From Rubrobacter taiwanensis (GTDB taxonomy: Bacteria; Actinomycetota; Rubrobacteria; Rubrobacterales; Rubrobacteraceae), in the NCBI RefSeq assembly GCF_004337705.1, contig NZ_SKBU01000001.1, positions 62,001 to 126,000 of the forward strand: DNA of 64,000 bases, in the 5' to 3' direction. A model generated the notes under the pieces. That model saw only the letters and a program-made list of their open reading frames with translations. It was not told the origin of the DNA and made no database searches. This document shows positions 1 through 11,244 of this stretch, one piece after another (within the stretch, counting starts at the first letter, position 1; every line of letters begins with the position of its first letter). The translations under genes and the position numbers were made by a program.

Positions 1-1
1 C

Positions 2-385
2 GGGGTGGGTGTTGAGGTGGTGGACATGGAGGATGTCGGGCCGGGGGTTTTCGGCGGCGGCCGGGCTGTGATCGTGTGCACGGCGACGCACGGTGATGGG
101 GAGTTGCCGGAGAACTCTGTGGGGTTATACGAGCAACTGGTGGAGGAGCGGCCCGATCTCGGCGGCGTGGCGTTCGCTGTTTGCGGGCTCGGCGACAGCG
201 CGTATCCGGACTTCTGTGCGGCGGGCCGGATCTGGAGCCGCACTCTGGGCGAGCTTGGGGCCGAGGAGGTTATCCGGCGGTACGAGATAGACGGCTGGCC
301 TGAGGAGGAGGATGTAGAGGGGGCTCGCGAGTGGGCCGGGCGGGCGGTGGAGAGGTTCCGCGAGCTCGTGCGGGGCCGCGGCTAG
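2..385 (+). CDS. Flavodoxin/MioC-like domain protein, 5' end outside window
   Basis: The reading frame is already open at the window edge, so only the C-terminal 127 or so residues are seen. They carry the second half of a flavodoxin fold: TATHGDGELPENS is the FMN-phosphate/isoalloxazine loop, followed by AVCGLGDSAYPDFC, the loop contacting the flavin ring, and a C-terminal helix. The spacing matches short-chain flavodoxin or MioC-type proteins and also the flavodoxin domain of sulfite/P450 reductases, but the gene stops right after this domain, so a stand-alone flavodoxin is likelier. It would act as a cytosolic one- or two-electron carrier. The partner is not visible. The family call is firm; the exact role is not. 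Confidence 0.8.
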   Translation, partial: GVGVEVVDMEDVGPGVFGGGRAVIVCTATHGDGELPENSVGLYEQLVEERPDLGGVAFAVCGLGDSAYPDFCAAGRIWSRTLGELGAEEVIRRYEIDGWPEEEDVEGAREWAGRAVERFRELVRGRG

Positions 386-477
386 AGAGCATCTCCGGGT
401 ACCCCGCTCTGTATTCCTACCGCGCGGCGCGCGGGTGTACACCACGCGCGTTCCCGGAATACCTCCCCTCCGGCCGG

Positions 478-483
478 TATAAT
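478..483 (+). promoter_or_regulatory. -10 box of murT, leaderless arrangement
   Basis: A perfect TATAAT lies six bases before the murT ATG at 490, which puts the expected transcription start on or next to the start codon. No Shine-Dalgarno sequence precedes the ATG. No convincing -35 hexamer is seen 16-18 bases upstream. Confidence 0.6.
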
Positions 484-489
484 CCCCGC

Positions 490-1887
490 ATGGTCGGCAT
501 TCTGGAGCGGGCACGGCTTGCGGCGGCGATACTCGCTGCGCGGGCGGCGCGGCACGCGAGCCGTGCTCTGAGGACCGGGGGGGGATCCACGGTCCCCGGC
601 GTGGTCGCGCGGCGGGTGGATCCCGGCGTGCTCGCCAGGCTCTCCGGGATGCTGCCTGAAGGAGCGGTCGCCATCACGGGCACCAACGGCAAGACCACCA
701 CCACCCGGATGGTGAGCAGGATACTCTCTGCGGCCGGGATCCGGGCCATGAACAACTCCACCGGGGCGAATCTCGCTACCGGTGTGACGGCGGCGCTCGT
801 CTCGGACTCCGGCCTCTCTGGCCGGCCGCGTTCGGAGATGGGGCTCTTCGAGGTGGACGAGGCCAGCGTTCCCGAGGTCGTGAGGGAGGCGAAGCCGCAC
901 ACGCTGGCGGTTCTCAATCTGTTCCGGGACCAGCTCGACCGCTACGGCGAGCTCTCCCATACGGGGCGGGTGATCTCCTCGGCCTTCAGCTCGCTGCCGC
1001 CGGAGGGCCGGGTTGTACTGAACGCCGACGACCCGCTCGTGGCGAGCCTCGGGTACACCTTCCCGGGCACGCTGTACTTCGGGGTCGAGGAGCCCGCGCT
1101 GGACACCGGCGTGCTGCAGCACATCGCCGATTCCCGGAACTGTCCGGTCTGCGGGGCGCCGTTGCGGTACGGAGCCGTCTACTTCGGGCACGTGGGTCTC
1201 TACGACTGCGAGAGCTGCGCCTTCTCGCGTCCGGAGCCGCAGTTCGCGGCCCGGGAGGTGAGGCTGGACGGCCCGCGCGGTTCGGACTTCACGCTCGTCA
1301 CGCCGGAGGGGGAGCACCGGGTGCGGGTGAACCTGCCCGGGCTGTACAACGTCTACAACGCGCTCGCGGCGGCGGCGGTCTCCCTGAGCGCCGGCGTGAA
1401 GCCCGGGCGCGTGATGGAGGGCATCCGGGGTTTCGGCGGCGCTTTCGGACGCGTCGAGCGCGTGAGGGCCGGGGACCGGGAGGTCTTCCTGCTGCTCATC
1501 AAGAACCCGGTAGGGTTCAACGAGATCTTGCGCACCTTCCTCGCCGGCGGGGAGGCACAGAACGTGCTCATCGCCATCAACGACAACCACGCCGACGGCC
1601 GCGACGTCTCCTGGCTGTGGGACGTGGACTTCGAGATGCTCGGCGGGATCCGGGCAGACATAACCACCAGCGGCATCCGGGCTGAGGACATGACCGTGCG
1701 CCTGAAGTACGCGGAGATACCCGTGCGGGAGACCGTGCCCGACCGCCGCACGGCGCTGGAGCGCGCGCTCCGGCGGACGCCCCCAGGCGGCACGCTCTAC
1801 GTGCTGCCGACCTACACGGCGATGCTGGAGATCCGGCGCGTTCTCAGCGACCTGGGGTACACGCACCCGTTCTGGGAGGACAGATGA
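490..1887 (+). CDS. murT: Lipid II isoglutaminyl synthase, MurT subunit
   Basis: MurT is the ATP-dependent ligase-like subunit of the MurT/GatD complex, which amidates the alpha-carboxyl of D-glutamate in lipid II at the inner face of the membrane. The 465-aa product has the Mur ligase P-loop GTNGKTTTTR near residue 60, a central domain with a four-cysteine zinc ribbon (CPVCG...CESC near residues 217-245) typical of MurT, and a C-terminal DUF1727 region with the NPVGFNE and DNHADGRDVSW motifs. The open frame extends upstream, but the ATG at 490 sits just downstream of a TATAAT and begins the hydrophobic N-terminus expected for the family. It overlaps gatD by 4 bp (ATGA), as expected for subunits made in equal amounts. 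Confidence 0.95.
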   Translation: MVGILERARLAAAILAARAARHASRALRTGGGSTVPGVVARRVDPGVLARLSGMLPEGAVAITGTNGKTTTTRMVSRILSAAGIRAMNNSTGANLATGVTAALVSDSGLSGRPRSEMGLFEVDEASVPEVVREAKPHTLAVLNLFRDQLDRYGELSHTGRVISSAFSSLPPEGRVVLNADDPLVASLGYTFPGTLYFGVEEPALDTGVLQHIADSRNCPVCGAPLRYGAVYFGHVGLYDCESCAFSRPEPQFAAREVRLDGPRGSDFTLVTPEGEHRVRVNLPGLYNVYNALAAAAVSLSAGVKPGRVMEGIRGFGGAFGRVERVRAGDREVFLLLIKNPVGFNEILRTFLAGGEAQNVLIAINDNHADGRDVSWLWDVDFEMLGGIRADITTSGIRAEDMTVRLKYAEIPVRETVPDRRTALERALRRTPPGGTLYVLPTYTAMLEIRRVLSDLGYTHPFWEDR

Positions 1888-2630
1888 AGCTCACGATCCA
1901 TCACCTCTACGCGAACATGATGAACCTCTACGGGGACCGGGGGAACGTCATCTCCATCAAGAAGCGCTGCGAGTGGCGCGGCATCGCCGTGGAGGTGGTG
2001 GACGTGGACCTGGGGGAGAAGATAAGGCCGACCGGCTGCGACATCTTCCTCTTCGGCGGCGGGCAGGACCGGGAGCAGGCGCTGCTGGTGGAGGATCTCT
2101 CGGGGTCCAAGGGTGCGGACCTGCGGGCCATTGCGGACGACGGCGGCGTGATCCTGGGCGTCTGCGGCGGCTACCAGCTCATGGGCCACTCCTACGAGAC
2201 GCCGGAGGGTGACCGGCTCTCCGGGGTGGGCATCTTCGACCTCCGCACGGAGCCGCGCAAGCCGCACGAGGAGCGCCTGATCGGGAACGTGATCGTCCGG
2301 GTCGGGCTGCCGGACGGCTCCGAGCGCGAGCTGGTCGGGTTCGAGAACCACGGCGGGCGCACCCGGCTTGGGGACGTGGAGCCGCTGGGGTACGTCGTGC
2401 TCGGGCACGGCAACAACGGCGAGGACGGCACGGAGGGCGCCCGCCGGGACAACTGCTACGGCACCTACCTGCACGGCTCGCTGCTGCCCAAGAACCCCTG
2501 GTTTACGGACCTTTTGATCGAGAGCGCAATCCGCCGGGTGGACGACTCCTTCAAGCTGGAGCCGCTGGACGACTCCGCAGAGCAGGCGGCGTTCGCCGCG
2601 GCGGTGGAGCGCGCCCGCGGGCGGCGGTGA
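1884..2630 (+). CDS. gatD: Lipid II isoglutaminyl synthase, glutaminase subunit GatD
   Basis: GatD is the class I glutamine amidotransferase that feeds ammonia to MurT for lipid II amidation. The 248-aa protein starts MKLTIHHLYANMMNLYGDRGN, a GatD/CobB-CobQ-like N-terminus. It has the nucleophile elbow GVCGGYQLMG with the catalytic Cys at residue 94, and a catalytic His in YLHGSLLPKNP near residue 190. ENHGGRT is also typical. Translation is coupled to murT through the ATGA overlap. Length and motifs are complete. Confidence 0.95.
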   Translation: MKLTIHHLYANMMNLYGDRGNVISIKKRCEWRGIAVEVVDVDLGEKIRPTGCDIFLFGGGQDREQALLVEDLSGSKGADLRAIADDGGVILGVCGGYQLMGHSYETPEGDRLSGVGIFDLRTEPRKPHEERLIGNVIVRVGLPDGSERELVGFENHGGRTRLGDVEPLGYVVLGHGNNGEDGTEGARRDNCYGTYLHGSLLPKNPWFTDLLIESAIRRVDDSFKLEPLDDSAEQAAFAAAVERARGRR

Positions 2631-2661
2631 GGCTAAAGTCCCGGAGGATTTCTGCCGAAAA

Positions 2662-3903
2662 ATGTTCGTCGACCGCCGGAGTTCCCTGCACGGAAAGGAA
2701 GGTTCATTGCATAGAGTATGGGGAGCGTTGCTGGCCGGGATAGCCCTCGCCTTCGGGCTTGCGGTGCTGCTGGCCCCCGCAGCGCCTGCAGAGGGCCAGT
2801 CCGGCGTCCGGGTCTGCGGCTCGGGCTACGGGCACGGTGTGGGGATGAGCCAGTGGGGGGCTCTGGGCCGGGCGCAGGCCGGGCAGGGCTACGCCCTGAT
2901 CATCCGCTCCTACTACGCGGGGACACAGGTACGCCGGCTTCCGGACGATCCCGTGGTGCGGGTGCTGCTGGGCTCCGGCTCCACCCAGGACGTGACGGTG
3001 CGCCCGGGGCGCGAGGGGCGTCTCATCAACCGGGCCACGGGGGGGCAGGTGAGCCTGGAGCCCGGCACCTACCGGGTCCGCTACCTCCCCGACCGGAACC
3101 TCTACCGGGTCGTGAACGTCTCCGCCGGACGCGCGGTGGGGAGCTACCGGGGGCCGCTGGTCTTCCAGCCCGCCTCCGGCGGACCGCTGGGGTACGGAAG
3201 CCGCGACTACCGCGGGGCTCTGCTGATACAGCGCTCCGGCTCCGAGCTGCGGACGGTGAACCGGCTCCGGATCGAGGCCTACATCCGGGGCGTGGTCCCG
3301 CTGGAGATGCCACCCTCCTGGCATCAGGCCGCGCTGCGCGCTCAGGCGGTCGCCGCCCGGTCCTTCGCGCGCGCCTCGCTGAAGAGTGGGCCCTACGATC
3401 TCACGACCGGCTCCATGGTCTACGGGGGAGCCTCGGCCGAGACTCCGGCCACCAACCGGGCCGTCTCCGCCACCGCCCGGGTCTATGCGCTCTACGACGG
3501 ACGGCCGATCACGGCCTTCTTCTCGGCGGCGAACGGGGGATACAGCGAGGACTCCCGCTACGTCTTCAACGCCGTACCCTACCTGAAAGCGATCCGGGAC
3601 GTCGACGCCGCCGGGCGGCCCTTCGAGCGGCGGGCAAACTCGCCCTGGATGCGCTGGAGCGGGACGCTGAGCGGCGCGGGCCTCGGGATCGGGACCGTGA
3701 CCGAGGCGCGGGTTCTGGAGCGCACTCCCTCGGGACGGGCGATGCGGGTGCGCGTTACCGGAACCGAGGGATCGAGGGAGATCTCCGGCCAGTATGCCAT
3801 TCGCGACAATCTGCGCACCACCGGCATCCGGCTGGCGGACGGCTCCACCCGCCCGGGCGGACCGCTGCCCGCCGCCCGGATCTGGTTCGGAGACGCCTGC
3901 TAG
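2662..3903 (+). CDS. SpoIID/LytB domain secreted protein
   Basis: A 413-aa secreted protein of the SpoIID/LytB family, whose sporulation members cleave glycan strands stripped of stem peptides. After a signal peptide (hydrophobic ALLAGIALAFGLAVLLAPAA, cleavage after about residue 45) comes YGHGVGMSQWGALGRAQAG, then an SH3-like beta region, then the SpoIID core with PLEMPPSWHQAALRAQAVAARSFA and FFSAANGGYSED. In classical SpoIID the GHGVGMSQ motif is at the C-terminal end; here it is at the N-terminus. A TTG at 2707 with GGAAGG just upstream is an alternative start that shortens the n-region by 15 residues. The catalytic role is inferred from the family; no sporulation genes lie nearby. Confidence 0.85.
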   Translation: MFVDRRSSLHGKEGSLHRVWGALLAGIALAFGLAVLLAPAAPAEGQSGVRVCGSGYGHGVGMSQWGALGRAQAGQGYALIIRSYYAGTQVRRLPDDPVVRVLLGSGSTQDVTVRPGREGRLINRATGGQVSLEPGTYRVRYLPDRNLYRVVNVSAGRAVGSYRGPLVFQPASGGPLGYGSRDYRGALLIQRSGSELRTVNRLRIEAYIRGVVPLEMPPSWHQAALRAQAVAARSFARASLKSGPYDLTTGSMVYGGASAETPATNRAVSATARVYALYDGRPITAFFSAANGGYSEDSRYVFNAVPYLKAIRDVDAAGRPFERRANSPWMRWSGTLSGAGLGIGTVTEARVLERTPSGRAMRVRVTGTEGSREISGQYAIRDNLRTTGIRLADGSTRPGGPLPAARIWFGDAC

Positions 3904-4073
3904 AGACCGGGCCGCCGGTACGAGTGGCAGCGCTCGATCTGCAGCCGGATAAGCCGCCTGCGCTCCGCCTCTTCCACCCGGAGGCGCTCGCGCTCCAGAA
4001 CCAGCCGGTCCGGCCCGCTCGGTCGGTGCGCCCGCCCGCGGCGGCCCTTGCCCTCCTCTCTGCTGCCGGTCAT
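3900..4073 (-). CDS. Small charged hypothetical protein
   Basis: A 57-aa, strongly basic product (MTGSREEGKGRRGRAHRPS...) whose second half, rich in Glu/Arg/Leu, looks like a helical or coiled-coil segment (ERERLRVEEAERRRLIRLQ). The ATG at 4073 is preceded by GAGGAG at good spacing; an ATG 10 codons further upstream lacks this. Its stop codon overlaps the stop of the convergent SpoIID-type gene. No family recognised. The good ribosome site argues for a real gene, but composition alone could also produce it. Confidence 0.45.
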   Translation of the reverse strand: MTGSREEGKGRRGRAHRPSGPDRLVLERERLRVEEAERRRLIRLQIERCHSYRRPGL

Positions 4074-4107
4074 TCCGGAGACTCCTCGCAAAAAGTATAT
4101 CATGTTG

Positions 4108-4710
4108 CTAGGTGGGGGCGGATCTTCCGGCGCGCTCTCGCAGCATGCTGGCCGGGAAGAAGAAGAGCGCGGGCCAGAGCAGGAAGAGCCCGACCGTGGT
4201 AATCAGCAGGACGATCCCCAGGCCGGCTATCATCAGGGTCGAGAGGGTGGCCGTAGCCGGCCGCCGGGCCGCGGTTGCGAGCGAGACGCGGAGGGTGTCG
4301 CGCAGGCTGAGGCCCTCTCCGACCATGGCCGGGTAGAGGAAGGGGGAGATCAGGGCGAAGGCGAAGAGGAGTCCGAGCGTCAGGGAGAAGGGGAGCGACC
4401 AGAGGAGTCCGCTCTGGAGGGCGTAGAACCTGAGGTTGAAGAGGAGGATGGCGAGGATGACCGCGAGCGGCAGGAAGAGGGCCCATGCCCGGAAGAAGTA
4501 CCGCCGCCCCGTTGCGAAGAAGTCTCGCGGGCCGAAGTCCTGGGATCTCATGGCGTGCGTGGCGGCTCCGGCTCCGGCCGCCAGCGCCGGGGGCAGGAGG
4601 ATGACCGAGAGGGAGAGGAAGGAGCCCAGAAGGCCGGCCCAGAGCACGGTTCCCAGCCGGTCCCAGATGCGGGAGAGGGCGAAGATCATGTCCGAGTCGC
4701 GCCAGTCCAC
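4108..4710 (-). CDS. DUF624 (YesL-like) integral membrane protein
   Basis: A roughly 200-aa polytopic membrane protein. The N-terminus ALSRIWDRLGTVLWAGLLGS followed by HAMRSQDFGPRDFFATGRRYFFRAW resembles the DUF624/YesL family, which has no known activity but often accompanies carbohydrate transport genes. Four to five hydrophobic segments are visible. The start is uncertain: GTG at 4710 has GGAAAA upstream, ATG at 4689 lacks a ribosome site, and the longer open frame runs under the divergent GNAT gene. Nothing in the neighbourhood explains its job. Confidence 0.65.
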   Translation of the reverse strand: MDWRDSDMIFALSRIWDRLGTVLWAGLLGSFLSLSVILLPPALAAGAGAATHAMRSQDFGPRDFFATGRRYFFRAWALFLPLAVILAILLFNLRFYALQSGLLWSLPFSLTLGLLFAFALISPFLYPAMVGEGLSLRDTLRVSLATAARRPATATLSTLMIAGLGIVLLITTVGLFLLWPALFFFPASMLRERAGRSAPT

Positions 4711-4740
4711 GTTTTCCAGTTTACCCGGGAGAGCGGTGCG

Positions 4741-5217
4741 GTGAGCGTGCGCCCGGCCCGGCCGGGGGATGCGGAGGCCATCTGCGCCCTCTCCGGCGAG
4801 CTCGCGCGGGTGCTGGGCGACGAGCCGCCGGAATTCGCGGAGGTCGGTAGGACGCTCCGGAGGCTGCTGGATGAGGGCAGGGCCCGGGTGCTCGTGGCCG
4901 AGGGCGAGGGAGGAGAGGTATTGGGCGCCGCGAGCGTGTGGGTAAAGCCCGACCTTGCGCACGGAGGGGTGGTTGTGGAGGTGCCGATGCTCGTCGTGGC
5001 GCGCGGTGCCCGCGGGCGGGGAATCGGGAAGCTCCTGATGTCCGAGGTTCAGGGCATCGGCGCGGAGGAGGGAGCCAGGGCCATAGAGCTCGCGGTGGCT
5101 GCGGACAACGAGCCTGCCCGCAACTTCTACCGGTCTTTAGGATTCATAGAGACGGGGCACATCCTGATGGAGTTCCTAGGAGACCTGGAGAATCCCCCGC
5201 ACCCCGATGAAGAGTAG
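4741..5217 (+). CDS. GNAT family N-acetyltransferase
   Basis: A 158-aa single-domain GNAT enzyme that would transfer an acyl group from acyl-CoA to an amine. The acetyl-CoA binding motif A is seen in VPMLVVARGARGRGIGKLLM (R/Q-x-x-G-x-G/A type), and motif B in AVAADNEPARNFYRSLGFIETGHILM. The N-terminal VRPARPGDAEAICAL is typical. Start GTG at 4741 has GGGAGAG upstream; the frame is open further back but that part is low complexity and antisense to the DUF624 gene. The last 42 bp overlap the 3' end of the convergent membrane-protein gene. Substrate unknown. Confidence 0.85.
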   Translation: MSVRPARPGDAEAICALSGELARVLGDEPPEFAEVGRTLRRLLDEGRARVLVAEGEGGEVLGAASVWVKPDLAHGGVVVEVPMLVVARGARGRGIGKLLMSEVQGIGAEEGARAIELAVAADNEPARNFYRSLGFIETGHILMEFLGDLENPPHPDEE

Positions 5218-5718
5218 CGTGGCCACGGCGGCCGCGTTCAGGGCGGCCATGGCGAAGGGGATCTCGCGCACCTTCCAGAGCCCCACCGCCACCAGCAGCC
5301 CGCCGAAGTAGGCGGCGGCCGGAAGCTGCAGGGGCGGTATCCAGGAGAGCGTCAGGAAGAACCCGAGCGGGTAGACCAGCGTGCGCCAGGTAGCGGTGAA
5401 GCCGTACCGCCCGCCCGGCGTCCCGAGGCGGCACAGTCCGGCGAGGAAGGCCGAGCCCGGCCCGGTCAGGAGCAGGATCAGGAGCGCGGGCAGCCACCCG
5501 TGCAGAAGAAGCCACAGCACCGCCGCCGCGACGCTGCAGAAGCCCAGGAACATCGCCGGGGCCCGGATGTCCGGGATGCGGGGCAGGACCTCGAAGAAGT
5601 GCGCCGGGTGGGCGACGAGACGCCCCAGCAGGCGGGCGAAGCTGGAGAACGGCCGGGATACGTCCCACTCGCTCGGGCCGCCCCGGATCGTGTCCCGTGT
5701 GTATCCCCGCTTCGCCAC
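5176..5718 (-). CDS. Yip1-like multi-pass membrane protein
   Basis: A 180-aa protein with about five hydrophobic segments after a cytoplasmic N-terminus ([26 protein letters not shown]). The pattern of an amphipathic helix followed by short membrane spans resembles Yip1/YIP-domain membrane proteins, of unknown function in bacteria; the assignment rests on general resemblance. The GTG start lies six bases after a TATACT box, so the message may be leaderless. Its 3' end overlaps the GNAT gene in antisense by 42 bp. Confidence 0.6.
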   Translation of the reverse strand: MAKRGYTRDTIRGGPSEWDVSRPFSSFARLLGRLVAHPAHFFEVLPRIPDIRAPAMFLGFCSVAAAVLWLLLHGWLPALLILLLTGPGSAFLAGLCRLGTPGGRYGFTATWRTLVYPLGFFLTLSWIPPLQLPAAAYFGGLLVAVGLWKVREIPFAMAALNAAAVATLLFIGVRGILQVS

Positions 5719-5724
5719 GACCCC

Positions 5725-5730
5725 AGTATA
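5725..5730 (-). promoter_or_regulatory. -10 box for the Yip1-like gene, leaderless
   Basis: TATACT on the minus strand ends six bases before the GTG start at 5718. No Shine-Dalgarno sequence and no clear -35 box are present. Confidence 0.45.
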
Positions 5731-5756
5731 TACGGGTGCCGGGCGGGCCGCCGCGA

Positions 5757-5785
5757 CTGTCAGGAGCGGGCGTATCCGTTACAAT
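5757..5785 (+). promoter_or_regulatory. Probable acnA promoter
   Basis: TACAAT at 5780-5785 with CTGTCA at 5757-5762, 17 bases apart, in the divergent gap between the Yip1-like gene and aconitase. It predicts a leader of about 43 nt that carries the AGGA ribosome site. Confidence 0.45.
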
Positions 5786-5834
5786 CAGGAAGGTTGCACG
5801 CGCATCGGTCGAGAAGAGAGGTTCGCAGGAAGAT

Positions 5835-8651
<2,817 letters not shown>

Positions 8652-8681
8652 GGCGGGCAGAGAACGAGGCGAAGCCTCTCC

Positions 8682-8715
8682 GGGGAGCACCGCGCGGCGC
8701 TCCCCTCTCGCTTTT
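8682..8715 (+). terminator. Rho-independent terminator after acnA
   Basis: A 7-bp GC stem (GGGGAGC ... GCTCCCC) closes on a loop of about 10 bases and is followed by TCTCGCTTTT. It lies 31 bases after the aconitase stop codon. Confidence 0.7.
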
Positions 8716-8953
8716 CTGGCGTGAGAACCGCGCCGGTGATCCCCGTGCACGGGCTCTCGAAGAATATTTCTGCACTAATATCCTCATATATCGCTGGTGC
8801 GGTCGCTGCTCTCTAGAAGACCCTCTTTGTAGGGTTTACTGCCTTCTAGTTCCCAAATTCTAAGTTTTCTGGACGAAAGAAGCGGGAACAAGTGAAGGCT
8901 TCCAGAATGGAGCCTTTCTACCCCGTAGCGATGCCAGCTGCATCAAATACAAC
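8716..8953. other. Intergenic stretch without a supported gene
   Basis: This AT-richer stretch between the acnA terminator and the promoter of the iron ADH-TRAP operon holds no open frame with a ribosome site and no recognisable RNA gene. Minus-strand frames through it are short and atypical. Confidence 0.5.
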
Positions 8954-8984
8954 TTGTGGGTATTCAAAATATGGTATACCATAT
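8954..8984 (+). promoter_or_regulatory. Promoter and GntR-type operator of the ADH-TRAP operon
   Basis: TTGTGG (8954-8959) and TACCAT (8977-8982) are 17 bases apart. The perfect 16-bp palindrome ATATGGTATACCATAT (8969-8984) covers the -10 box, an ideal place for repression. The same core TGGTATACCA, with the same spacing to a TTG -35 box, recurs at both promoters beside the GntR gene near 26.5 kb, so that protein is the likely regulator. Confidence 0.75.
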
Positions 8985-9035
8985 ACGCATAGATGTTCTG
9001 AGAGCCATTGAGAGAACACGAATAGGGGTGAGTGC

Positions 9036-10214
9036 ATGGCGCGTGCGGATCGCTGGGGTCAGATAGTACCGAGAAAGAGGAACCCGGACAGGGTGGTTCA
9101 CTACAGGCTTCCCACCGAGGTAGTGTTCGGGGCGGGTACCGTCGCGCAGTTGGGTTCACGCCTGGTGGAGATGGGGTTAAGCCGCCCGCTCGTGGTAACC
9201 GACCGGGGGGTTCGGGACGCCGGTATCGTGGAGAAGGTGCTGGCGTCCCTAGAGGGGTCTGGTATGCGAGCGGCCGTATTCGATGGGGTGGAGTCGGACC
9301 CCACAACGCGGGTGGTGGAGGGGATCCGGGACCGGCTGCGCGAGGAGGGGTGCGACTCGGTGGTGGGCGTGGGCGGGGGGAGCCCGATGGACGCCGCCAA
9401 GGCGGCCGCCGCGCTCGCCACCAATCCCGGGTCTCCCCTGGAGTACGTCGGCCGGGACAAGGTAAGGAGCGATCCGCTGCCGACCGTGGCGGTGCCCACG
9501 ACGGCCGGCACGGGCAGCGAGGTCACCATGTTCAGCGTGCTGATCGACTCCGACTCGGGGAGCAAGGTATCCATCGGGGATACGCGCATCATGCCCCGGC
9601 TGGCGCTGCTGGACCCGGAGCTGACGCTGGGCCTGCCGGAGCACCTCACGGCGGTTACGGGGATAGACGCTCTCAGCCACGCGGTGGAGTCCTATGGCAG
9701 CGTGTGGAGCCATCCCATAGCCGAGGGGCTGGCACTGCGCGCGATCGAGCTGGTCGGAGAGTGCCTGCGGCCGGCGGTGGCGGCCGGGAGCAACCGGGCG
9801 GCCCGGCGGGGCATGCTGATGGCGAGCCTGGTGTCGGAGCTGGCGGCAAACTCCACCCGGCTCGGCATCGCCCACGCGCTGGCCATCCCGGTCGGCGCCA
9901 GGCACCACGTGCCGCACGGGATGGCCGTTGCGTTGTTGCTGCCTCACGTCGTGGCGTTCAACGAAGCCGCGGACCCCGACCGCTACGCCCGTATCGCCCG
10001 GGCGCTCGGGGCCGCCGAGGGCGAGGGAGCGGGCCGGGCTATGGAGCGGCTGAACTACGACATAGGCATCAAGGACCGGCTGTCAGGCTGGGGGGTGGGG
10101 GAGGACGACCTGCCCGGGCTGGCGGAGCTGGCGATGAAGAGCGACAACGTCCAGGCGAACCCCCGGGTGGCGGGGGAGGAGGAGCTGGTGGCGGTCCTCA
10201 AGGCTGCGCTGTGA
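9036..10214 (+). CDS. Iron-containing alcohol dehydrogenase
   Basis: A 392-aa group III (iron-activated) alcohol dehydrogenase, close in look to maleylacetate reductase/1,3-propanediol dehydrogenase types. NAD(P) is bound by VVGVGGGSPMDAAK and TTAGTGSEVT. Metal ligands are the Asp and His of GIDALSHAVESY plus the His residues of IAHALAIPVG and HHVPHGM. It is the first gene of an operon with a complete DctPQM TRAP importer, so it probably oxidises or reduces the imported compound or its product. A paralogue lies at 30735. The ATG follows GGGGTGAG. The substrate cannot be read from the sequence. Confidence 0.9.
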   Translation: MARADRWGQIVPRKRNPDRVVHYRLPTEVVFGAGTVAQLGSRLVEMGLSRPLVVTDRGVRDAGIVEKVLASLEGSGMRAAVFDGVESDPTTRVVEGIRDRLREEGCDSVVGVGGGSPMDAAKAAAALATNPGSPLEYVGRDKVRSDPLPTVAVPTTAGTGSEVTMFSVLIDSDSGSKVSIGDTRIMPRLALLDPELTLGLPEHLTAVTGIDALSHAVESYGSVWSHPIAEGLALRAIELVGECLRPAVAAGSNRAARRGMLMASLVSELAANSTRLGIAHALAIPVGARHHVPHGMAVALLLPHVVAFNEAADPDRYARIARALGAAEGEGAGRAMERLNYDIGIKDRLSGWGVGEDDLPGLAELAMKSDNVQANPRVAGEEELVAVLKAAL

Positions 10215-10251
10215 GGGCTATGCGCCGGACGAGCACGAAGGGAGATGACCG

Positions 10252-11244
10252 ATGAGAGCAGCTTGTAAGTATGTCCTGTTGGTTGCGGCTGCCGTTCTGA
10301 CGGCGGCGACGCTTGCCGCGTGCGGGGCGGCGGGAGAGGAGGAGCAGACGCTGGAGCTGGGCCACGTGTGGCCCGAGGACGACTACCAGGCCGAGGGGGT
10401 GGCGAGGTTCGCCGAAGAGGTGGAGGAGCTTACCGGCGGCAGCGTTACCGTGAACATCTCCCCGGCCGGCCAGCTAGGTGGGGACCGGGAGATCCTGGAG
10501 GGGCTCGAGCTCGGCACCAACGACATGTGGGTCGGAGGGGCCGGAGTGTACAATGCCATAACGCCCGTGGGTCAGCTGTTCCCGGCGCCGTTCATGTTCG
10601 ATGACCTGGACGCCGCGGCGGAGACCTACGACGGTGAGATCGGCGAGGAGATCAAGCAGCGCATCGAGGAGGACACGGACACCGTGGCCCTGGCCTTCTG
10701 GGACCGCGGACCACGCCACCTGACCCTGAACTCCGCGGCCGAGCAGCCGGAAGACCTCGCGGGTAAGAGGATCCGGGTGCCGGAGAACCCCATCTTCATC
10801 GAGACGTGGCGGGCGCTCGGGGCTAGCCCCACGCCGATGGAGTTCCCGGAGGTCTTCACCGCCCTGCAGCAGGGTACGATCGACGGGCAGGAGAACCCCC
10901 TCGCCCTGACCCACTCATCCGGGTTCTACGACGTACAGTCGCACCTGATGCTTACCGGGCACGTGATCGAGCCCATCGCCGTGGCCATCAGCGCCGGGGC
11001 GTGGGAGGGTCTCAGCGAGGAGCAGCAGGACGCGCTCGTGGAGGCGGCCAACGGCGCGGCGAAGGAAGAGGTGGCGCAGATTACCCGGGATCAGGAGGAG
11101 GAATTCCGCCGGCTGCTCGAAGAAGAGGGCATGACGGTGATCGAGCCCGACCGGGAGGCCTACCGCGAGGCGACCGAGGGGATCGTCGAGGAGAACTTCC
11201 CCGAGATCAGCGACCTGTATAACCGCATCGTAGAGCAGCGGTGA
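10252..11244 (+). CDS. dctP: TRAP transporter solute-binding lipoprotein (DctP family)
   Basis: A 330-aa extracytoplasmic binding protein. The N-terminus MRAACKYVLLVAAAVLTAA leads to the lipobox LAACG, so it is lipid-anchored outside the membrane. The body is DctP-like: GHVWPEDDYQAEGVARFAEEVEELTGG at the start, and KRIRVPENPIFIETWRALGASPTPMEFPEVFTALQQGTIDGQENP, which carries the conserved Arg that binds the ligand carboxylate in this family. This suggests an organic acid ligand, by inference. It follows the iron ADH by 37 bp and overlaps dctQ by 4 bp (GTGA). Confidence 0.93.
   Translation: MRAACKYVLLVAAAVLTAATLAACGAAGEEEQTLELGHVWPEDDYQAEGVARFAEEVEELTGGSVTVNISPAGQLGGDREILEGLELGTNDMWVGGAGVYNAITPVGQLFPAPFMFDDLDAAAETYDGEIGEEIKQRIEEDTDTVALAFWDRGPRHLTLNSAAEQPEDLAGKRIRVPENPIFIETWRALGASPTPMEFPEVFTALQQGTIDGQENPLALTHSSGFYDVQSHLMLTGHVIEPIAVAISAGAWEGLSEEQQDALVEAANGAAKEEVAQITRDQEEEFRRLLEEEGMTVIEPDREAYREATEGIVEENFPEISDLYNRIVEQR

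Noticed and set aside
382-1866. Open minus-strand frame of 494 codons through murT
   Set aside because: Antisense shadow of murT with repetitive His/Arg/Pro composition and no motif.
2718-4202. 494-codon plus-strand frame overlapping the SpoIID-type gene
   Set aside because: Out-of-frame shadow, low-complexity Arg/Gly/Ala, no start signal.
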